Source: Macrosoma leucophasiata
Lineage: Eukaryota; Arthropoda; Insecta; Lepidoptera; Hedylidae
Assembly: GCA_036365455.1 (NCBI GenBank)
Contig: JAWQUS010000027.1
Location: 21,068,501-21,132,500 of the forward strand
Direction of reading: 5' to 3'
DNA: 64,000 nucleotides
Shown in pieces: positions 9,912 to 21,113 of the stretch. The notes beneath the pieces are model-generated. The model made no database searches. It saw only the letters and a list, made by a program, of their open reading frames with translations, and was not told the origin of the DNA. Each line of letters opens with the position of its first letter. Within the stretch, counting starts at the first letter, position 1. Made by a program: the position numbers and the translations under genes.

Positions 9912-9996
9912 AAAAAAATACGCTAACACGTACAGCACAGTATGTATAAACCTGTGCCGTGGGTGCCGTTGTACACATATAACACATACATCTACA
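9912..9996 (-). repeat. SINE-C 3' half, truncated
   Basis: Reverse complement reads GTGTACAACGGCACCCACGG, then CACAGGTTTATACATACTGTG and the GCGTATTTTTTTG tail. The head is missing. Confidence 0.7.
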
Positions 9997-10134
9997 CTCA
10001 GTTCAGTGCTTTTATGTGCAGTTTTACAGTAATGTTGTCGGTGTGTTTCTTAATTATTATTTTATCAATATTGTATTGAATGATTTTCAAATAGTATAGT
10101 ATATAAACATATAACAGCAATTAGTCAAAACGTC

Positions 10135-10416
10135 ACAGCTTCGCTGCGGTCTCTCTATAGATTTAAAAACTTTTTACCAACTAGCACTAAAATACTACTG
10201 ATTCAGTCTCTTGTGTTGCCCATCATCGATTATGCTGATGTTTGCTTTCCGGATCTTTCCCAGGATCTTCTTAATAAATTGGATCGAATTTTAAATAACT
10301 GCATTCGCTTTATTTACGGACTTCGTAAATACGACCACATTTCGTCTTTTCGTTCTAAGCTTAAGTGGCTTCCTATCCGGCAGCGACGGGCCGTCAGGAT
10401 ACTCTGCTTATTATTA
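10135..10416 (+). pseudogene. Jockey-like LINE reverse transcriptase, C-terminal fragment
   Basis: An open frame (TASLRSLYRFKNFLPTSTK onward) reads through LVLPIIDYADVCFPDLSQ, LNNCIRFIYGLRKYDHIS and LKWLPIRQRRAVRILCLL. This is the segment after the polymerase core in Jockey/CR1-type LINE ORF2 proteins, which copy their own RNA at a nicked target. The catalytic (F/Y)xDD part and everything upstream are missing. The frame runs into a TA microsatellite at 10428. The same family occurs at 43.4 kb. Confidence 0.85.
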
Positions 10417-10425
10417 TTATTTGCT

Positions 10426-10427
<2 letters not shown>

Positions 10428-10462
<35 letters not shown>
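10428..10462. repeat. (TA)n microsatellite
   Basis: About 17 TA units interrupt the LINE fragment. Confidence 0.95.
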
Positions 10463-10464
<2 letters not shown>

Positions 10465-10679
10465 TATGTGTATAATATTATTTGTATTGTATATATAAGT
10501 AATATTTTTTTTTTGATATAGGTATATATTTAATTATATCATTATTAAGTATGTGTTATCTTGTAACTCCATATTACTCCCATTGCTCTGTAAATTACTT
10601 TCAAAATGACTATTATGGCTTTTTATCTATTCTTGACGATTTTCCAAATGCACTACCATTCTTTGTTTTCCACACAACC

Positions 10680-10740
10680 CTTAGGTTGACTGGTAGAGAA
10701 TGCTTTCTAGTATTAAGTCCGCCTCATGTACTTTGTTTGT
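10680..10740 (+). repeat. LINE 3' UTR tail
   Basis: TTGACTGGTAGAGAATGC...AGTATTAAGTCCGCC matches the inverse tail at 5395-5440. It is probably the tail of the same LINE, with sequence lost in between. Confidence 0.55.
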
Positions 10741-10780
10741 GCAGAAAAATATTTGCGGAGGCTTCGTTAGGTACGATATA

Positions 10781-11052
10781 AATGCATGCATCCAAACATA
10801 CATGCAACTGCAAACACCCTCGATTTGCTTTAACATTTTATTTCACGTTTTGGTCCATGTAACAGGTGGCCCGTTTGTTGACATTTCCGGGCACGTTATC
10901 AAACTCCGAGGCACTGGACAACTTCTAGAAAATGGAAAAATACTAATAAAACCAAAGATAAAGGTGAACACCGTTATCTCTAATAGCCCCTGGGTATCGA
11001 ACCCAGGACATCAGCGTAGTAGTGGCCTGCTACCACTAGGCTACTGAAGCAT
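10781..11052 (-). repeat. SINE-A copy, diverged, nearly full length
   Basis: Head (CTACCACTAGGCTACTGAAGC), B-box-like region and ATGCATGCAT tail are all present; the final GAAGTTACG is lost. It abuts SINE-B at 11063. Confidence 0.82.
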
Positions 11053-11062
11053 TCACATCCAT

Positions 11063-11333
11063 TTGGTAGAACTCCAGTGACGGAGCTCGCGCGCGAAGTT
11101 TCCACCGCATTACCTAATATACTTGCCGCTAAATGGTAGTGTTCAGCACTGTCGTGTTCCAGTCAGGTGGTAGATGTACGGCACAGAGGCATAACAAACC
11201 TTAGGCCTCAGAAGTGGTAACGCATCTGCATTTTAACCTCTGGTCTTTGTGTGAATGTCTATAGGCTGCATTAATCATTTAACTTCAATGTGAAACGCAT
11301 GCTGGTTTGCCACTTGCATTGCATAAAAAAAAA
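11063..11333 (+). repeat. SINE-B copy, full length
   Basis: TTGGTAGAACTCCAGTGACGG through CCACTTGCATTGCATAAAAAA. There is a small deletion after GGTCAGGTGGTA. Confidence 0.88.
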
Positions 11334-11646
11334 TACAATAAATATGTTGATATGCACTAAATGATTTCAAATGCGGTACATTGACGACTGAAAGTTATTG
11401 ATGATATCAATTAAACAATGGAAATACACTGCACTAGTTTTTATGGATAATTTCACACAGTAAGTGCTATTACGAAGTGATTCACACTCATAACACAAGA
11501 CATTGTTAACCTACCTGCTCAGACTACTGTATACTTTCCTTGTCATGTGTAAAAGAATTGATATAATAATTTATATGCATAATGACGGGTTACAGCTTAA
11601 AGCGTATTATACTAATATCACAGTCTAAAGAAAACGAACGTGTTAA
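11334..11646. other. Spacer, no gene recognised
   Basis: AT-rich; nothing recognised. Confidence 0.3.
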
Positions 11647-11839
11647 TCTAATATTATAAAGCTGAAGAATTTGTTTGTTTGCTAGAACGCGCTAATCTCA
11701 GGAACTACTAGTCCGATTCGATAAATTACTTGAATGTAAGACAGTCCATTTATCGAGCATGGCTTTATAACATCACGCTAAGATGAATAGGAGAGGGTAG
11801 TTAACATAATTTCCGCGTGAAGCCGGGGTGCGTCGCTAG
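11647..11839 (+). mobile_element. Non-autonomous Helitron, 193 bp
   Basis: A|TCTAATATTATAAAGCTG at the left, GCCGGGGTGCGTCGCTAG|T at the right, and the shared inner phrase ATGTAAGACAGTCCATTTA. Confidence 0.87.
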
Positions 11840-11930
11840 TCAACATACATATTTTTATTTTATTTTTGTCCTATTTTATTACATTTGAAGACATTACATA
11901 CTTATAATTCACAGATTTGCGTTTATTACT

Positions 11931-12228
11931 TTTTTTTTTTTTTTTTTTTATTTAATGGAAGTGGTAAACAAGCATGCAGTTCACATTGATGGTAAGTGAT
12001 GACTGCAGCCTATAGACACCCACACAAAGACCAAGGTCAAAATGCAGATGCGTTACCACTCCTGAGGCCTAAGGTGTTATGCCTCTGTGCCGGAAATTAC
12101 AGGGCCATACATTACCACCTGACCGGAACACGATAGTGCTGAACACTATCATTTAGCGGCAAGTATATTAGGTAATGCGGTGGTGCCTACGCCCGCGAGC
12201 TCCGTCACTGGAGCTCTACCACCAGTGA
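11931..12228 (-). repeat. SINE-B copy, full length
   Basis: Poly(A) tail appears as T-run 11931-11949; the 5' end ACTGGTGGTAGAGCTCCAG lies at the right edge. Confidence 0.93.
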
Positions 12229-12622
12229 AAAATTTATTAAATTACTTTTACCATCTTGAAGTATTACTTACTTTAGTAATTAAAATAAAATGATACTCGA
12301 TGTAATCTTTACGACTCTCTTTAGATAAACTTTTGCTCAACACATCATACAAGTATGACTTGCATTTTCGTTGACATTTCACAGTTATTTTCACATACGT
12401 GCACTTTGTAATGTAATTTCAAAATGAAGTACAAAGTCCATCGACGTGATATTTGTTTCATTAAAACGAGTGAATTCCTACTTTATTGCTGCTTTTATTG
12501 TATTTATGTTAATTGTTGAATTTCGCAATAACACATGCGAGTGAAAATATTTCTGTTTCTTATCTCTTTGTTATTTGTTTGTAAATGAGAAAATGAGACA
12601 TTCTACTGATATTGATTGATTT
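12229..12622. other. Spacer, no gene recognised
   Basis: AT-rich; nothing recognised. Confidence 0.3.
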
Positions 12623-12846
12623 GACGACCCGGTTTGTCCAGCGGTGTGAGATGACTGTGGATGACGGTGGTTGATTCGAAGGGTCGCGGGATCGATCCCC
12701 GCACCGGGCCAAATATTTGTATGGCCTACAGATATTTGTTTCGGGTCTGAGTGTTTGTGTATGTGTTGTATGTGTACAACGGCACCCACGACACAGGTTT
12801 GTACCTACTGTGGGGCTGTGAGTGTAAGCGTATTTTTTTTTTATTT
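12623..12846 (+). repeat. SINE-C copy, full length
   Basis: Head GACGACCCGGTTTGTCCAGC, B-box-like GGATCGATCCCCGC, body GTATGGCCTACAGATATTTG, 3' end GTGTAAGCGTATTTTTTTT. The head spacing fits a tRNA-derived SINE. Confidence 0.92.
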
Positions 12847-12850
12847 TATA

Positions 12851-13420
12851 CATACAGTGCTCATCAAGAAATAATGCACATCGAGCCTATGAAAGAGACA
12901 ATCGGCTAGTTTCGGTTTCATAGAGCGTTATCTCTGCTGCAAACTTGTTATTCACCATTGTTTATGATACTAATCAATGCCGTAACATATTATTAGAGAT
13001 TAATGTAATCGAAAATGATAAATAAACTTTTTGATTTTTTTTTGAAAACAATAAATCTTAATGGAAATGAAAATTTTTCTGAAGTTATAGGCTACGGTGA
13101 TTAATTACCATCAATGTGATCTTTTCTTATTTTTGTTAAACACGACAAAATATGTTAGATTTTTTTGTAATTATGTGTGTATCACAACACAGACATAATT
13201 ATTTTCCATCAATATTATTATGAACGACGAGCATAAGTAATGCGCGTTGAAATCTTTTTTATATAGTTCTGCTACGACTGCTACGGGCTATAGTTTTGAT
13301 TAGCAATCGCTTTACATTGTTCGCTATAAAAACCGGATAAGTGTCATCAGAGTCAAGCAGGACTGAAAATAATTCCAACAGAAAAGGTAAATTGATTCGA
13401 ACAAACTTAACTCTTATAAA
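12851..13420 (+). mobile_element. Tc1-like transposon, left end only (candidate)
   Basis: TA|CAGTGCTCATCAAGAAAT at 12849 matches the outer ends of the palindromic MITE at 40476-40737, as do CACATCGAGCCTATGAAAG and GAGCGTTATCTCTGCTGC. No right end or transposase is seen, so the right boundary is a guess. Confidence 0.45.
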
Positions 13421-13557
13421 AAAAAAAATTGCCTTTATTGCTGCTTATTTACAATTACTACATGTTGATACATGCCTTCTTTCTATAAACTAATTTGGTT
13501 TAATTAATTCTCCTTTCAATTTGATTGATCGGCAACTGGATGTTTATGTGAAGCAGC

Positions 13558-14220
13558 TTATCTGTCGACAAAGGCCTCCTCTAAAGATTTCCATGCATTT
13601 CTGTCTCTTGCTAGTCGGGTCCATATTGGGCTCGCTGTTTTCTTGATATCATCTTCCCATCTTTTAGTTTGTCTGCCTTTGTTTCTTTTACTATCTCTTG
13701 GATACCATTCTGTCACTAACTTGGTCCATTTTTCTTTACTTTCTCTTAACATATGTCCTGTCTATCGCCATTTAAACTGTCTGTAGAATGTGAGTGCATT
13801 TTTAAATTTTGTTTTCTTTTTAATTTCTTGTAATTTCACCCTATCTCTTCTTTTTATACCTAGTATGCTCCTTTCCAGTGAATTTTGCCAGACTTTTAAT
13901 TTACTTTCTTGTATTTCTGTAAGCGCCCATGTCTGGCATCCGTATAACAGGCATGGCATAACGCATGTTTCGTATAGTTTCTTTTTTACTTTCATTGGCA
14001 TATCTTTATCCTTCATTACTTCCCTAAGAGACCAAAACCGTCTCCAGGTATTTGTTATTCTTCGCTCTATTTCTTTATTCATGCAATCCTTAGGAGATAC
14101 AAGCTGACCCAAATATATATATTCATTTACATGTTCTATTTGTTCGTTATTCACTGTTATTTGTTCGATAGTTACTGTTTGTTGGGCGTTTGACATAAGT
14201 TTGGTTTTAGATAGGTTCAA
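13558..14220 (-). pseudogene. RTE-like LINE reverse transcriptase, C-terminal part with one stop
   Basis: Reads from NLSKTKLMSN through EYIYLGQLVSPKDCMNKEIE, ETCVMPCLLYGCQTWALTE and LERSILGIKRRDRVKLQEIK to FYRQFKWR. One in-frame TAG (13764-13762) follows, and the frame resumes with TGHMLRESKEKWTKLV and RWEDDIKKTA to LEEAFVDR. This is the thumb and C-terminal tail of RTE-clade ORF2. A Trp is usual at the stop position in this family (tgg to tag), so the copy has a single obvious lesion but lacks its polymerase core and endonuclease. Confidence 0.88.
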
Positions 14221-14222
14221 AA

Positions 14223-15126
14223 AAAATATACCTTCTTATAAATCAGACACTTAATTATTTTTTAAAATAAAAACGAATTAACACATGCGCGATCACAAAA
14301 TGACTGGTTAATTCTAATATTATATGATGTCTCCTTAGATTTTCGTGAGTTTCTATCATTGCAATAAAAAAAACTCATTGAATTAAAATATGTTTACGGA
14401 TTTATATCGCCTACCTACATTACACTTAAAATAATGTTTAACATAAGTCTGCTATTGTGATCACTGTTCAGCTTTTTTAATCCCGAGCAGATTAAACGTT
14501 GGATAGATTATAAAATAATATGCTAATATACGCGGAATAAATCCATATAAAAAGTATATTTTAAATTATTATTTCAATAAAATTAAATGTATATTAATTA
14601 ATTAATTAATTAAACAAACGTGACATAATAATTACGAAGATTTTATAATAAATTAATCGTAATATGCACATCTTATTAGAACGTGGGCGGATTGCTCTGC
14701 GTCCCCAGTCAGTGCGAACCGACCGTTTCGTAAGACGACCTTCACCTATGCGGGTCATTGACACGGATCCACAACAATAAGCTGTGAGAACTAATTACTG
14801 TTTATCTATTTTCAAACTCCTTTTGTAATGTGAAAGATAATCGGGGCCTAAATAGTATGTTCTACGGTATTCGCGAGCTGAATTTGAAACAAAACAATTT
14901 TTTTTTAATACCGATTTAGGGTCGGTGAACGATATCCATTGATAACTAATTAATAGCTATACAACCGATATGATATCTTTAAGTCGCTGTGCCCTTAATA
15001 ATTGTAATAATTTAATTTTCGTAATAAAACATGAGAGTGAAGTTTAGAAATTAAAAAAACAGGGAAAGACATTTTTTAAACGCATTTGTTCTGACGCGAA
15101 CACGTTAAGTTAATATAGAATAGAAA
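14223..15126. other. Spacer, AT-rich
   Basis: Includes a short (TTAA)n run at 14595-14615. A less AT-rich stretch at 14680-14770 has no coding motif. No gene recognised. Confidence 0.35.
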
Positions 15127-15545
15127 TCTATAATATAAAAATGAATCGCAAAATGTGTTGGTAAGCGCATAACTCAACAACGCCGGGACCAATTTGGCCA
15201 ATTCTTTTTTTGTGTGTTTGTTGAATTTCAAGAATGGTTTTTACGGCAAGAAAAATTCGGATAATTGCCGAAAAAGCCCTAAAAACTACCCTTTTCTTTT
15301 GCCCATGCAAACGTTTTCTTACTAAAACGCGGAGTAAATTTAAGCTTTATTGCTATTGTATAAAGTTCATATATTAAATTACAAGCACTCACTGTTGTCT
15401 AACCAATGTAGGCGTGTTCTTAACGTCAAACCAGGGTGACGGTTCTGGTCAGGAGAATTTTTTGATCCGACTATAAAATGGTAGGAACAAAAAACTGCCA
15501 AATTATAAGTCTATTTGACAGGACGAAGTCTGTCGGGTCCGCTAG
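15127..15545 (+). mobile_element. Non-autonomous Helitron, 419 bp
   Basis: A|TCTATAATATAAAAATGAA at the left. At the right GACGAAGTCTGTCGGGTC forms the usual short hairpin before CGCTAG|T. The 60-codon minus frame inside is not a gene. Confidence 0.87.
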
Positions 15546-15546
15546 T

Positions 15547-15890
15547 ACAAAATATTTTTATTTCGAATAGATTTTTACAGATAGTTTCAAAACGTCAAGA
15601 AATCATAAAATACCTAGAGTGAATAACCATTACATACAGTAAAAGCAAAACACATATTAATAGTAAATTAAAAATAGAATTTAAACTACATAGTTAAAAC
15701 ATAATAATCACAAAATTTTTCAATTCCTTCAATAATAATAAAAGGAAAAACTTATTCGTCATGATCAAAGTTATTCACTTAGCAGAGTTCCAAGTGCAGT
15801 CACTACTGAGAAGAACTCCGCTACCCAACAAACTCAGAAGAGCTCTTTTCAATGAAAGCTTAAATCTAGTACAGATTATCGTGAAAAATC
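15547..15890 (-). repeat. Jockey-like LINE, 3' UTR copy
   Basis: The reverse complement ends with GAGTTTGTTGGGTAGCGGAG, TCTTCTCAGTAGTGACTGCA and GGAACTCTGCTAAGTGAATAA, then a long AT-rich 3' UTR matching 43780-44620 without the Harbinger insertion found there. Confidence 0.82.
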
Positions 15891-16179
15891 AAATAATGTG
15901 AACGTCCATAGCATAGATGCAAATAAACTGCTATCTACTAAATGAGATGTAGCTCCTGCAAACCAGAACAGACCAGTCCCCACCAACAGCACCCGTTCAC
16001 GAGTATGATGCATGTGACAGCCTTTGCCCGCCTCGACCATTTTAGAGGGAATGAGCATCCCGCCACACGACGCCGCCAACGGCAAAGACATTTAAGCGTG
16101 GATGACTGTTTCGGATATGCATAGGGCAAGATAAAAGATGGAAATATTTACTTAGAATCTACCTACTTCAAAAGTTTTA
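15891..16179. other. Spacer with an orphan frame
   Basis: A 71-codon minus frame (15876-16091) contains a hydrophobic stretch (RVLLVGTGLFWFAGATSHLV). I do not recognise it. It overlaps the LINE tail at its end and has no visible splice context. Confidence 0.35.
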
Positions 16180-16325
16180 CCCCCTTATTCATAAACGTAC
16201 ATTAGATATACGTTTTAGCTACAGAATGCTTTATCTTTGTCAGTTGCATTGTCAAATGTGCAGGATAGAAAAAGACAAGGGAGAGATTAGCAACACTTTA
16301 GCTAAAATACGCTAATGAATAAGGG
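16180..16325 (-). mobile_element. MITE-F copy 2
   Basis: CCCCCTTATTCATAAACGTA at the left and AATGAATAAGGG at the right; the inner part is inverted relative to the copy at 2452. Confidence 0.85.
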
Positions 16326-16967
16326 AGTTAGACTATATCTAGCAGTCTACACGTCTATACAAACTTTCCGTACCTCTTCTAAATTAAAAAGGAATAACAA
16401 CAATATGATATTTATATTTCTGGTCTTAAAACCATGTTGGACCTTGGCAAGGTCGCGGGAGTCACACACCGGTGAAGAAGTATGACAGTTGGCAAACCGG
16501 CTGACAATGGTATCTGGCTAATTAGCCGTTGGCTAATCCACTAATTGCTAATGTAGCCAAGTGCTCACTTTCGCATGAATTTCATTGTAATTGACGTATG
16601 GGCATGACCACACTATTGGGAAGTGGTGGTTTCAGTGCTGAAGCGTGAGAAATATCGATTTACTTCATCTTTCTGATGATGTTTGATGGTATCACATTTT
16701 TATTGGTTCCAAAGGAAACAAAAATGAATCCTTACAAAACCTCGTGCGCCTGTCTGTCTGTCTTTCACAGGCGATTTTCTCAGATTTTTTATAATATGAA
16801 TGCCAATTTAGGTGATAAATAACAAAACAAAAAAATATATGTAACCAAATATACTCGTATCTAGTGACATATCCAACAATAGCCCTTATTATAAGGATCT
16901 CAAATATATGTATATCTAATATATTTTGTATAGATTCTAAATAGAATATTGAATTTATTATTGAAGA
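16326..16967. other. Spacer, no gene recognised
   Basis: Contains a short GTCTGTCTGTCT run near 16753. No gene recognised. Confidence 0.3.
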
Positions 16968-17168
16968 CTAGCTGTTGCCCGCGGCTTCGCTGGTGTGGAT
17001 TTCGTTTTATAAATAACTAAGTAGCCTATGTTCTTTCTCAAAGACAGCTCTATCTCTGTACCAAATTTCATCGAAATCGGTTCAATCGTTTGGACGTGAA
17101 AAGGTAACAAACAGACAGATAGACAGAGTTACTTTCGCATTTATACGAGTAATATTAAGGAGTAGGGA
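16968..17168 (-). mobile_element. Non-autonomous Helitron, 201 bp
   Basis: On the minus strand it starts A|TCCCTACTCCTTAATATTAC and ends GCCGCGGGCAACAGCTAG|T. Confidence 0.85.
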
Positions 17169-17207
17169 TAATTCCCAATCTATTAGCGCAATTTTTTAAA
17201 GGTAACT

Positions 17208-17462
17208 TTAGGTAGGATATGAATGTGAATGTCGAGTGCGAATGTAAATGGTTGCAGAGGCCCAGGAAGAGCAAGACTGACCTACCATGACCAAATAAGT
17301 CGAGTTCTGTCTGATGGTGGGCTCAAAAGTCTTAGGAATAGGCGTGCATGTATTAAGAGAATGATGAAGGTAGATGATGAGGCACGTGAGGTATGTCAGG
17401 ACCGTGATATCTGGCGCTCCACACTCTCGGCCTACCCCGTTAGGAACCTGGCGTGAAGATAC
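17208..17462 (+). pseudogene. LINE-H, C-terminal tail of a reverse transcriptase ORF
   Basis: A 75-codon frame at 17229-17456 reads GCRGPGRARLTYHDQISRVL, then LRNRRACIKRMMKVDDEARE, then VCQDRDIWRSTLSAYPVR. It looks like the basic C-terminal tail of an insect LINE ORF2, ending CCTGGCGTGAAGATACATAT. The same tail recurs at 24459 (minus), 29957 (plus), 30931 (minus), 32921 (minus) and 55179 (plus). The clade is not certain. Confidence 0.7.
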
Positions 17463-18058
17463 ATATATTTGTTCGAGAAAAATAAACTTGTTCTCCTTAC
17501 AATTTCTTCGTATTTTCTCATCTTTCCCCACCTTCCTTGACTTTAAAAAATAATTCAAAAATAATACCAGCCAAATTGGTCGAAGCGTTCTCAAATTTTT
17601 ATGAGACAAACAAACGTCTCATCGTTTTTATATATGGAAAAGAAGATGATTCGTAGTTACTCTTCCAAATTCCTGGTCCGGTTTAATGAAACGGTGGCAT
17701 TAATTATTAACTGATAAATATTAGTCAAATAAGCCTAACACACTATTTTTACTCTGCCTTGTCATGATATATTATGCGTATAAAAAACTATACAATACAC
17801 CAGACACCTATTACATTACGTTTTTCACATCACATAAGTTTTTCCGCGATAATAAATATGGATACGACAACTTCCAGCCCTATTACAGTCAATTATGTAA
17901 TATTGTCGATATTGTCGTAAAATGCGATTACGAATAGAGCCGGCAGCACTCCATTTTGTAACGAGGCTAAGATTTAGGGCGTCATGAAATGTATGACGAG
18001 AATATTCACTCAAATAGGAATGCTCGGTTGGTTTATTCACTGTACTTATTTATTATTA
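17463..18058. other. Spacer, no gene recognised
   Basis: AT-rich; the 71-codon minus frame at 17825-18040 has no known motif. Confidence 0.3.
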
Positions 18059-18350
18059 TTTTTTTTTTGTTTTAAAAGTGGAAAACAAGCATACAGTTCA
18101 CATTGATGTTAAGTGATGACTGCAGCCTATAGACACCCACACAATGACCAGAGGTAAAAATGCAGATGCGTTACCACTCCTGAGGCCTAAGGTGTTATGC
18201 CTCTGTGCCGGAAATTACAGGGCCGTACATTACCACCTGACCGGAACACGATAGTGCTGAACACTACCATTTAGCGGCAAGTATATTAGGTAATGCGGTG
18301 GTGCCTACGCCCGCGAGCTCCGTCACTGAAGCTCTACCACCAGTAAAAAA
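18059..18350 (-). repeat. SINE-B copy, full length
   Basis: T-run at the left (poly(A) on the minus strand), ACTGGTGGTAGAGCTTCAG at the right. The flanks share TTATTAGTAAACATTTTCCG with 18985-19010. Confidence 0.9.
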
Positions 18351-18452
18351 TTATTACTGGTGGTTAATTTATTAGTAAACATTTTCCGACCTCCGTTAAG
18401 CCAACCGCTGACTTTCTTTTTATGCAAAGGAGGTAGCAAACGAGTATGCAGT

Positions 18453-18800
18453 AATGGCAACCCATTATACGTCCCACTGCTGGGCACGAGTCTCACCCCT
18501 TTTTGGGGGAGGCCTGGAGCTTTCTCCACCACGCTGCTCCAATGCGGATTGGTTGAGATACGGGTTAGTGGCCAACCCGCTGTCGGATGTTTTCAAACTG
18601 CCCCTAAGGCCAGGTTTAACGACTGCTATCTATCGATAGCAACCGGGACCGACGGCTTAACGCGCTCTCCGAAGCAGCGAAACGCGTATTTTAATTTGCC
18701 ACTAGCGGTCACCCATCACACACCCGATAGCGCCCATAATCCTTAACCGAGTAACTCGCTTATGATCAGCACCAGCCGGGGAGCCATGCGCGCTTCATAA
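18453..18800 (-). repeat. Repeat-G copy, near full length
   Basis: Shows CATTATACGTCCCACTGCTG, then GAGGCCTGGAGCTTTCTCC, TATCTATCGATAGCAACCGG and ACGGCTTAACG. The ...CAGCAGTGGGACGTATAATG end is typical of insect LINE/SINE 3' tails, so the element is read on the minus strand. Confidence 0.8.
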
Positions 18801-19109
18801 TATTGCGACTATAAATTGAGATGTAAGCTATCCTATCCTTCAAGTTGTATAAAATTGCACACGGTGTGCAAAGTTTTATTAAAATAATTTTAGCAGTTTA
18901 GGATTCCATGGCGGACAAACAGCGTGACATTTAATTTATGTTTGTATATTAAGAAAATGTCGGATCGCTGTTGAGTTATTCACTGTATTTATTAGTAAAC
19001 ATTTTCCGACCTTGGTGTGTTCGCGAATGTCATAGTTTTGCAATGTGTATCGATGTAAACAGATATTTTATTTTCGATAGTCTGAAACATAAATTTTTAA
19101 GTTGAAGTG
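18801..19109. other. Spacer, no gene recognised
   Basis: AT-rich; nothing recognised apart from the short flank duplication at 18985-19010. Confidence 0.3.
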
Positions 19110-19615
19110 CGAGTCGGACTAGCTTTCACAGGGTTCCGTACAATTAATAGATTTCCTGTGTAATCATAAATACTACAGACTTTATAATTTTTCCTGTAAC
19201 TAAAAATAGATTTTTTTTCGTTAAAAATTTCAAGATTAGTAGTCTTGGAGACAAATTATCGATTATCGTCTATTTTCTTTAAAAATTCTTAACTTTTTTT
19301 CTACTTTATTTGACAAACTATAACTCAAATGTAACAATTAAAATTCTGAACAAGGCCGGTGTCACATATTATTTTGTAAAAAGCATTATTATACTTCCCA
19401 ATTCATCACACAAACGTGGCCCCTATTTTTTAAATCCACTTATTTTTGTACCGCGTAAGAGACTTGCCGTAAAGATACATACTTATTTCAACTCAACTTG
19501 AAACAATCGAGCCGGTGCTTCAGGAGAGAAACGGACGGCAGACGGACAGACAGACAGACAAACGCACGATTGAGATCACGTATAACGTTCAGTATTTTTC
19601 CTTTTTACGGAACCC
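19110..19615 (-). repeat. Repeat-K related element
   Basis: Edges are GTGCGAGTCGGACTAGC..AGGGTTCCGTAC at 19108-19141 and TTTTTACGGAACCCTAAAT near 19600-19618; a (CAGA)n stretch lies at 19543-19562. The inside differs from the copies at 32147 and 55764. Confidence 0.6.
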
Positions 19616-19774
19616 TAAATACTTTCTAATGGATGAAACCAGTGCTACCTAATATATCTGGTGTCAAATACTAGTTTATATAGTAACTGTACCTAAGTAT
19701 GTATGATCCCGTTTATTTATTATTTTTATTTATTATCAACATATAATTTATATATTATCAGCATAGAGCAACAG

Positions 19775-19808
19775 GGACCACCGGTTGCGGCGGACTAGAG
19801 GGGAGTAG

Positions 19809-19854
<46 letters not shown>

Positions 19855-20087
19855 TAGCCATAGCGTGTATTACCAATGCAAAACAGTCTGCCATTTCTTG
19901 CGAGGGAAAATATATGTGACACACATTCACACTACAAAACTCGTCTATTACTACGAATCTCACTCCTTGATTTTAACAAAATATATAAACAATTTCACGC
20001 ACACATTTAAATATCTGGCACAAGAACATTTTGGTCTTGTACTTTGACAGAGGAGGAAGCCTGCATGTGGCTACTCTCCTCCGGTGT
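19775..20087 (+). repeat. Copy of the R1-like remnant's left part
   Basis: ACCGGTTGCGGCGGACTAGA, GCAAAACAGTCTGCCATTTC, GTGACACACATTCACACTAC and TGGCTACTCTCCTCCGG match 60585-60845 in order. The right, GC-rich part of that element is absent. Confidence 0.75.
19810..19854. repeat. (TA)n microsatellite
   Basis: About 22 TA units inside the R1-like left part, between GAGTAGC and CTAGCCATAGC; the homologous site at 60600 has no such run. Confidence 0.95.
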
Positions 20088-20228
20088 TGCTTTATGTTCC
20101 TAATCTATCTGCTGTCAAATACTAGTTTATATAGTAACTGTGTTCCTAAGTATGTACGATCTCGTTTAACAGAGATGCAAAACAGACCTCAGCATTCGTT
20201 AATTTTGTTTCTTTTATGTATGTAAACT

Positions 20229-20552
20229 GAAACGCGCATGGCCCCGCGGCTGGTGTAGATCATAAGCGATCTACTCGGTTAAGCACTGCGGGCGCGGTCG
20301 GGTGTATTATGGGTGGCCGCTGGTGGCAAATTAAAATGCGCGTTTCCGTGCTTCGGAGGGCACGTTAAGCCGTCGGTCCCGGTTGCTATCGATAGATAGC
20401 AGTCGTTAAGCCTTCTCGGAAGCCTTATGGGCGATTTAAAAACCACCGACAGCGAGTTGGCCACTAACCTGTATCTCCATCAATCCGCACCCGTATCTCC
20501 AGGCCTCTCCCCACAAAGGGGGAGAGACTCGTGCCCAGCAGTGGGACGATTG
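20229..20552 (+). repeat. Repeat-G copy, full length
   Basis: From GCGCATGGCCCCGCGGCTGG to GTGCCCAGCAGTGGGACG. It lacks the final TATAATGGGTTGCC. Confidence 0.82.
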
Positions 20553-20642
20553 TTATGTATGTAAACTGTGAGCTTGCACTTTATCACAAACTATTTGTAT
20601 CTTGAATCTTTGTCATCTCAAAAAATGTAGTTAGTAACGGTA

Positions 20643-20846
20643 CATCACGCCTGTAATTCCCGAACTGGTAGGCAGAGGTTAATGCATGCATTCAAGCATA
20701 CATGCAAACACCCATGATTCGCCGGTTACATTTTGGCTCATGTAACAGGTGGTTGTTGATCTCCAAAAAATTGGGAAACTTCCAGAAAATGGAAAAAGCC
20801 CAATAGAACCAGAGATAAAGGATTTTACACCGTTATCTCTGATACT
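20643..20846 (-). repeat. SINE-A, head missing
   Basis: The tail and middle are present (CACGCCTGTAATTCC to CCGTTATCTCTGATA). The tRNA-like head is replaced by the SINE-B that begins at 20848. Confidence 0.8.
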
Positions 20847-20847
20847 C

Positions 20848-21113
20848 TTTTACTGGTGGTAGAGCTCCAGTGACGGAGCTCGCGGGCGTAGGCACCTCCG
20901 CATTACCTAATAAACTTGCCGCTAAATGGTAGTGTTCAGCACTATCGTGTTCTGGTCAGGTGGTAATGTACGGCCCTGTTATTTCCGGCACCAGGAGTGG
21001 TAACGCATATGCATTTTGACCTCGGTCTTTGTGTGGTTCTATAGGCTGCAATCATCACTTAACATCAATGTGAACTGCATGCTTGTTTGCCACTTCCAAT
21101 ACATTAAAAAAAA
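20848..21113 (+). repeat. SINE-B copy, slightly deleted
   Basis: TTTTACTGGTGGTAGAGCTC to CCACTTCCAATACATTAAAA. The GAGGCATAACACC stretch is deleted. Confidence 0.88.

Larger units (their letters stand above)
19648..20167. repeat. Direct repeats of about 70 bp around a LINE-like segment
   Basis: 19648-19718 and 20098-20167 share TGTCAAATACTAGTTTATAT and AGTAACTGT, then CCTAAGTATGTA.GATC.CGT. They bracket 19775-20087, which matches the start of the R1-like remnant at 60565. Confidence 0.75.

Noticed and set aside
15876..16129. 71- and 63-codon minus frames, one with a hydrophobic segment
   Set aside because: No homology I can recognise, overlap with a LINE tail, and no splice or promoter signals.
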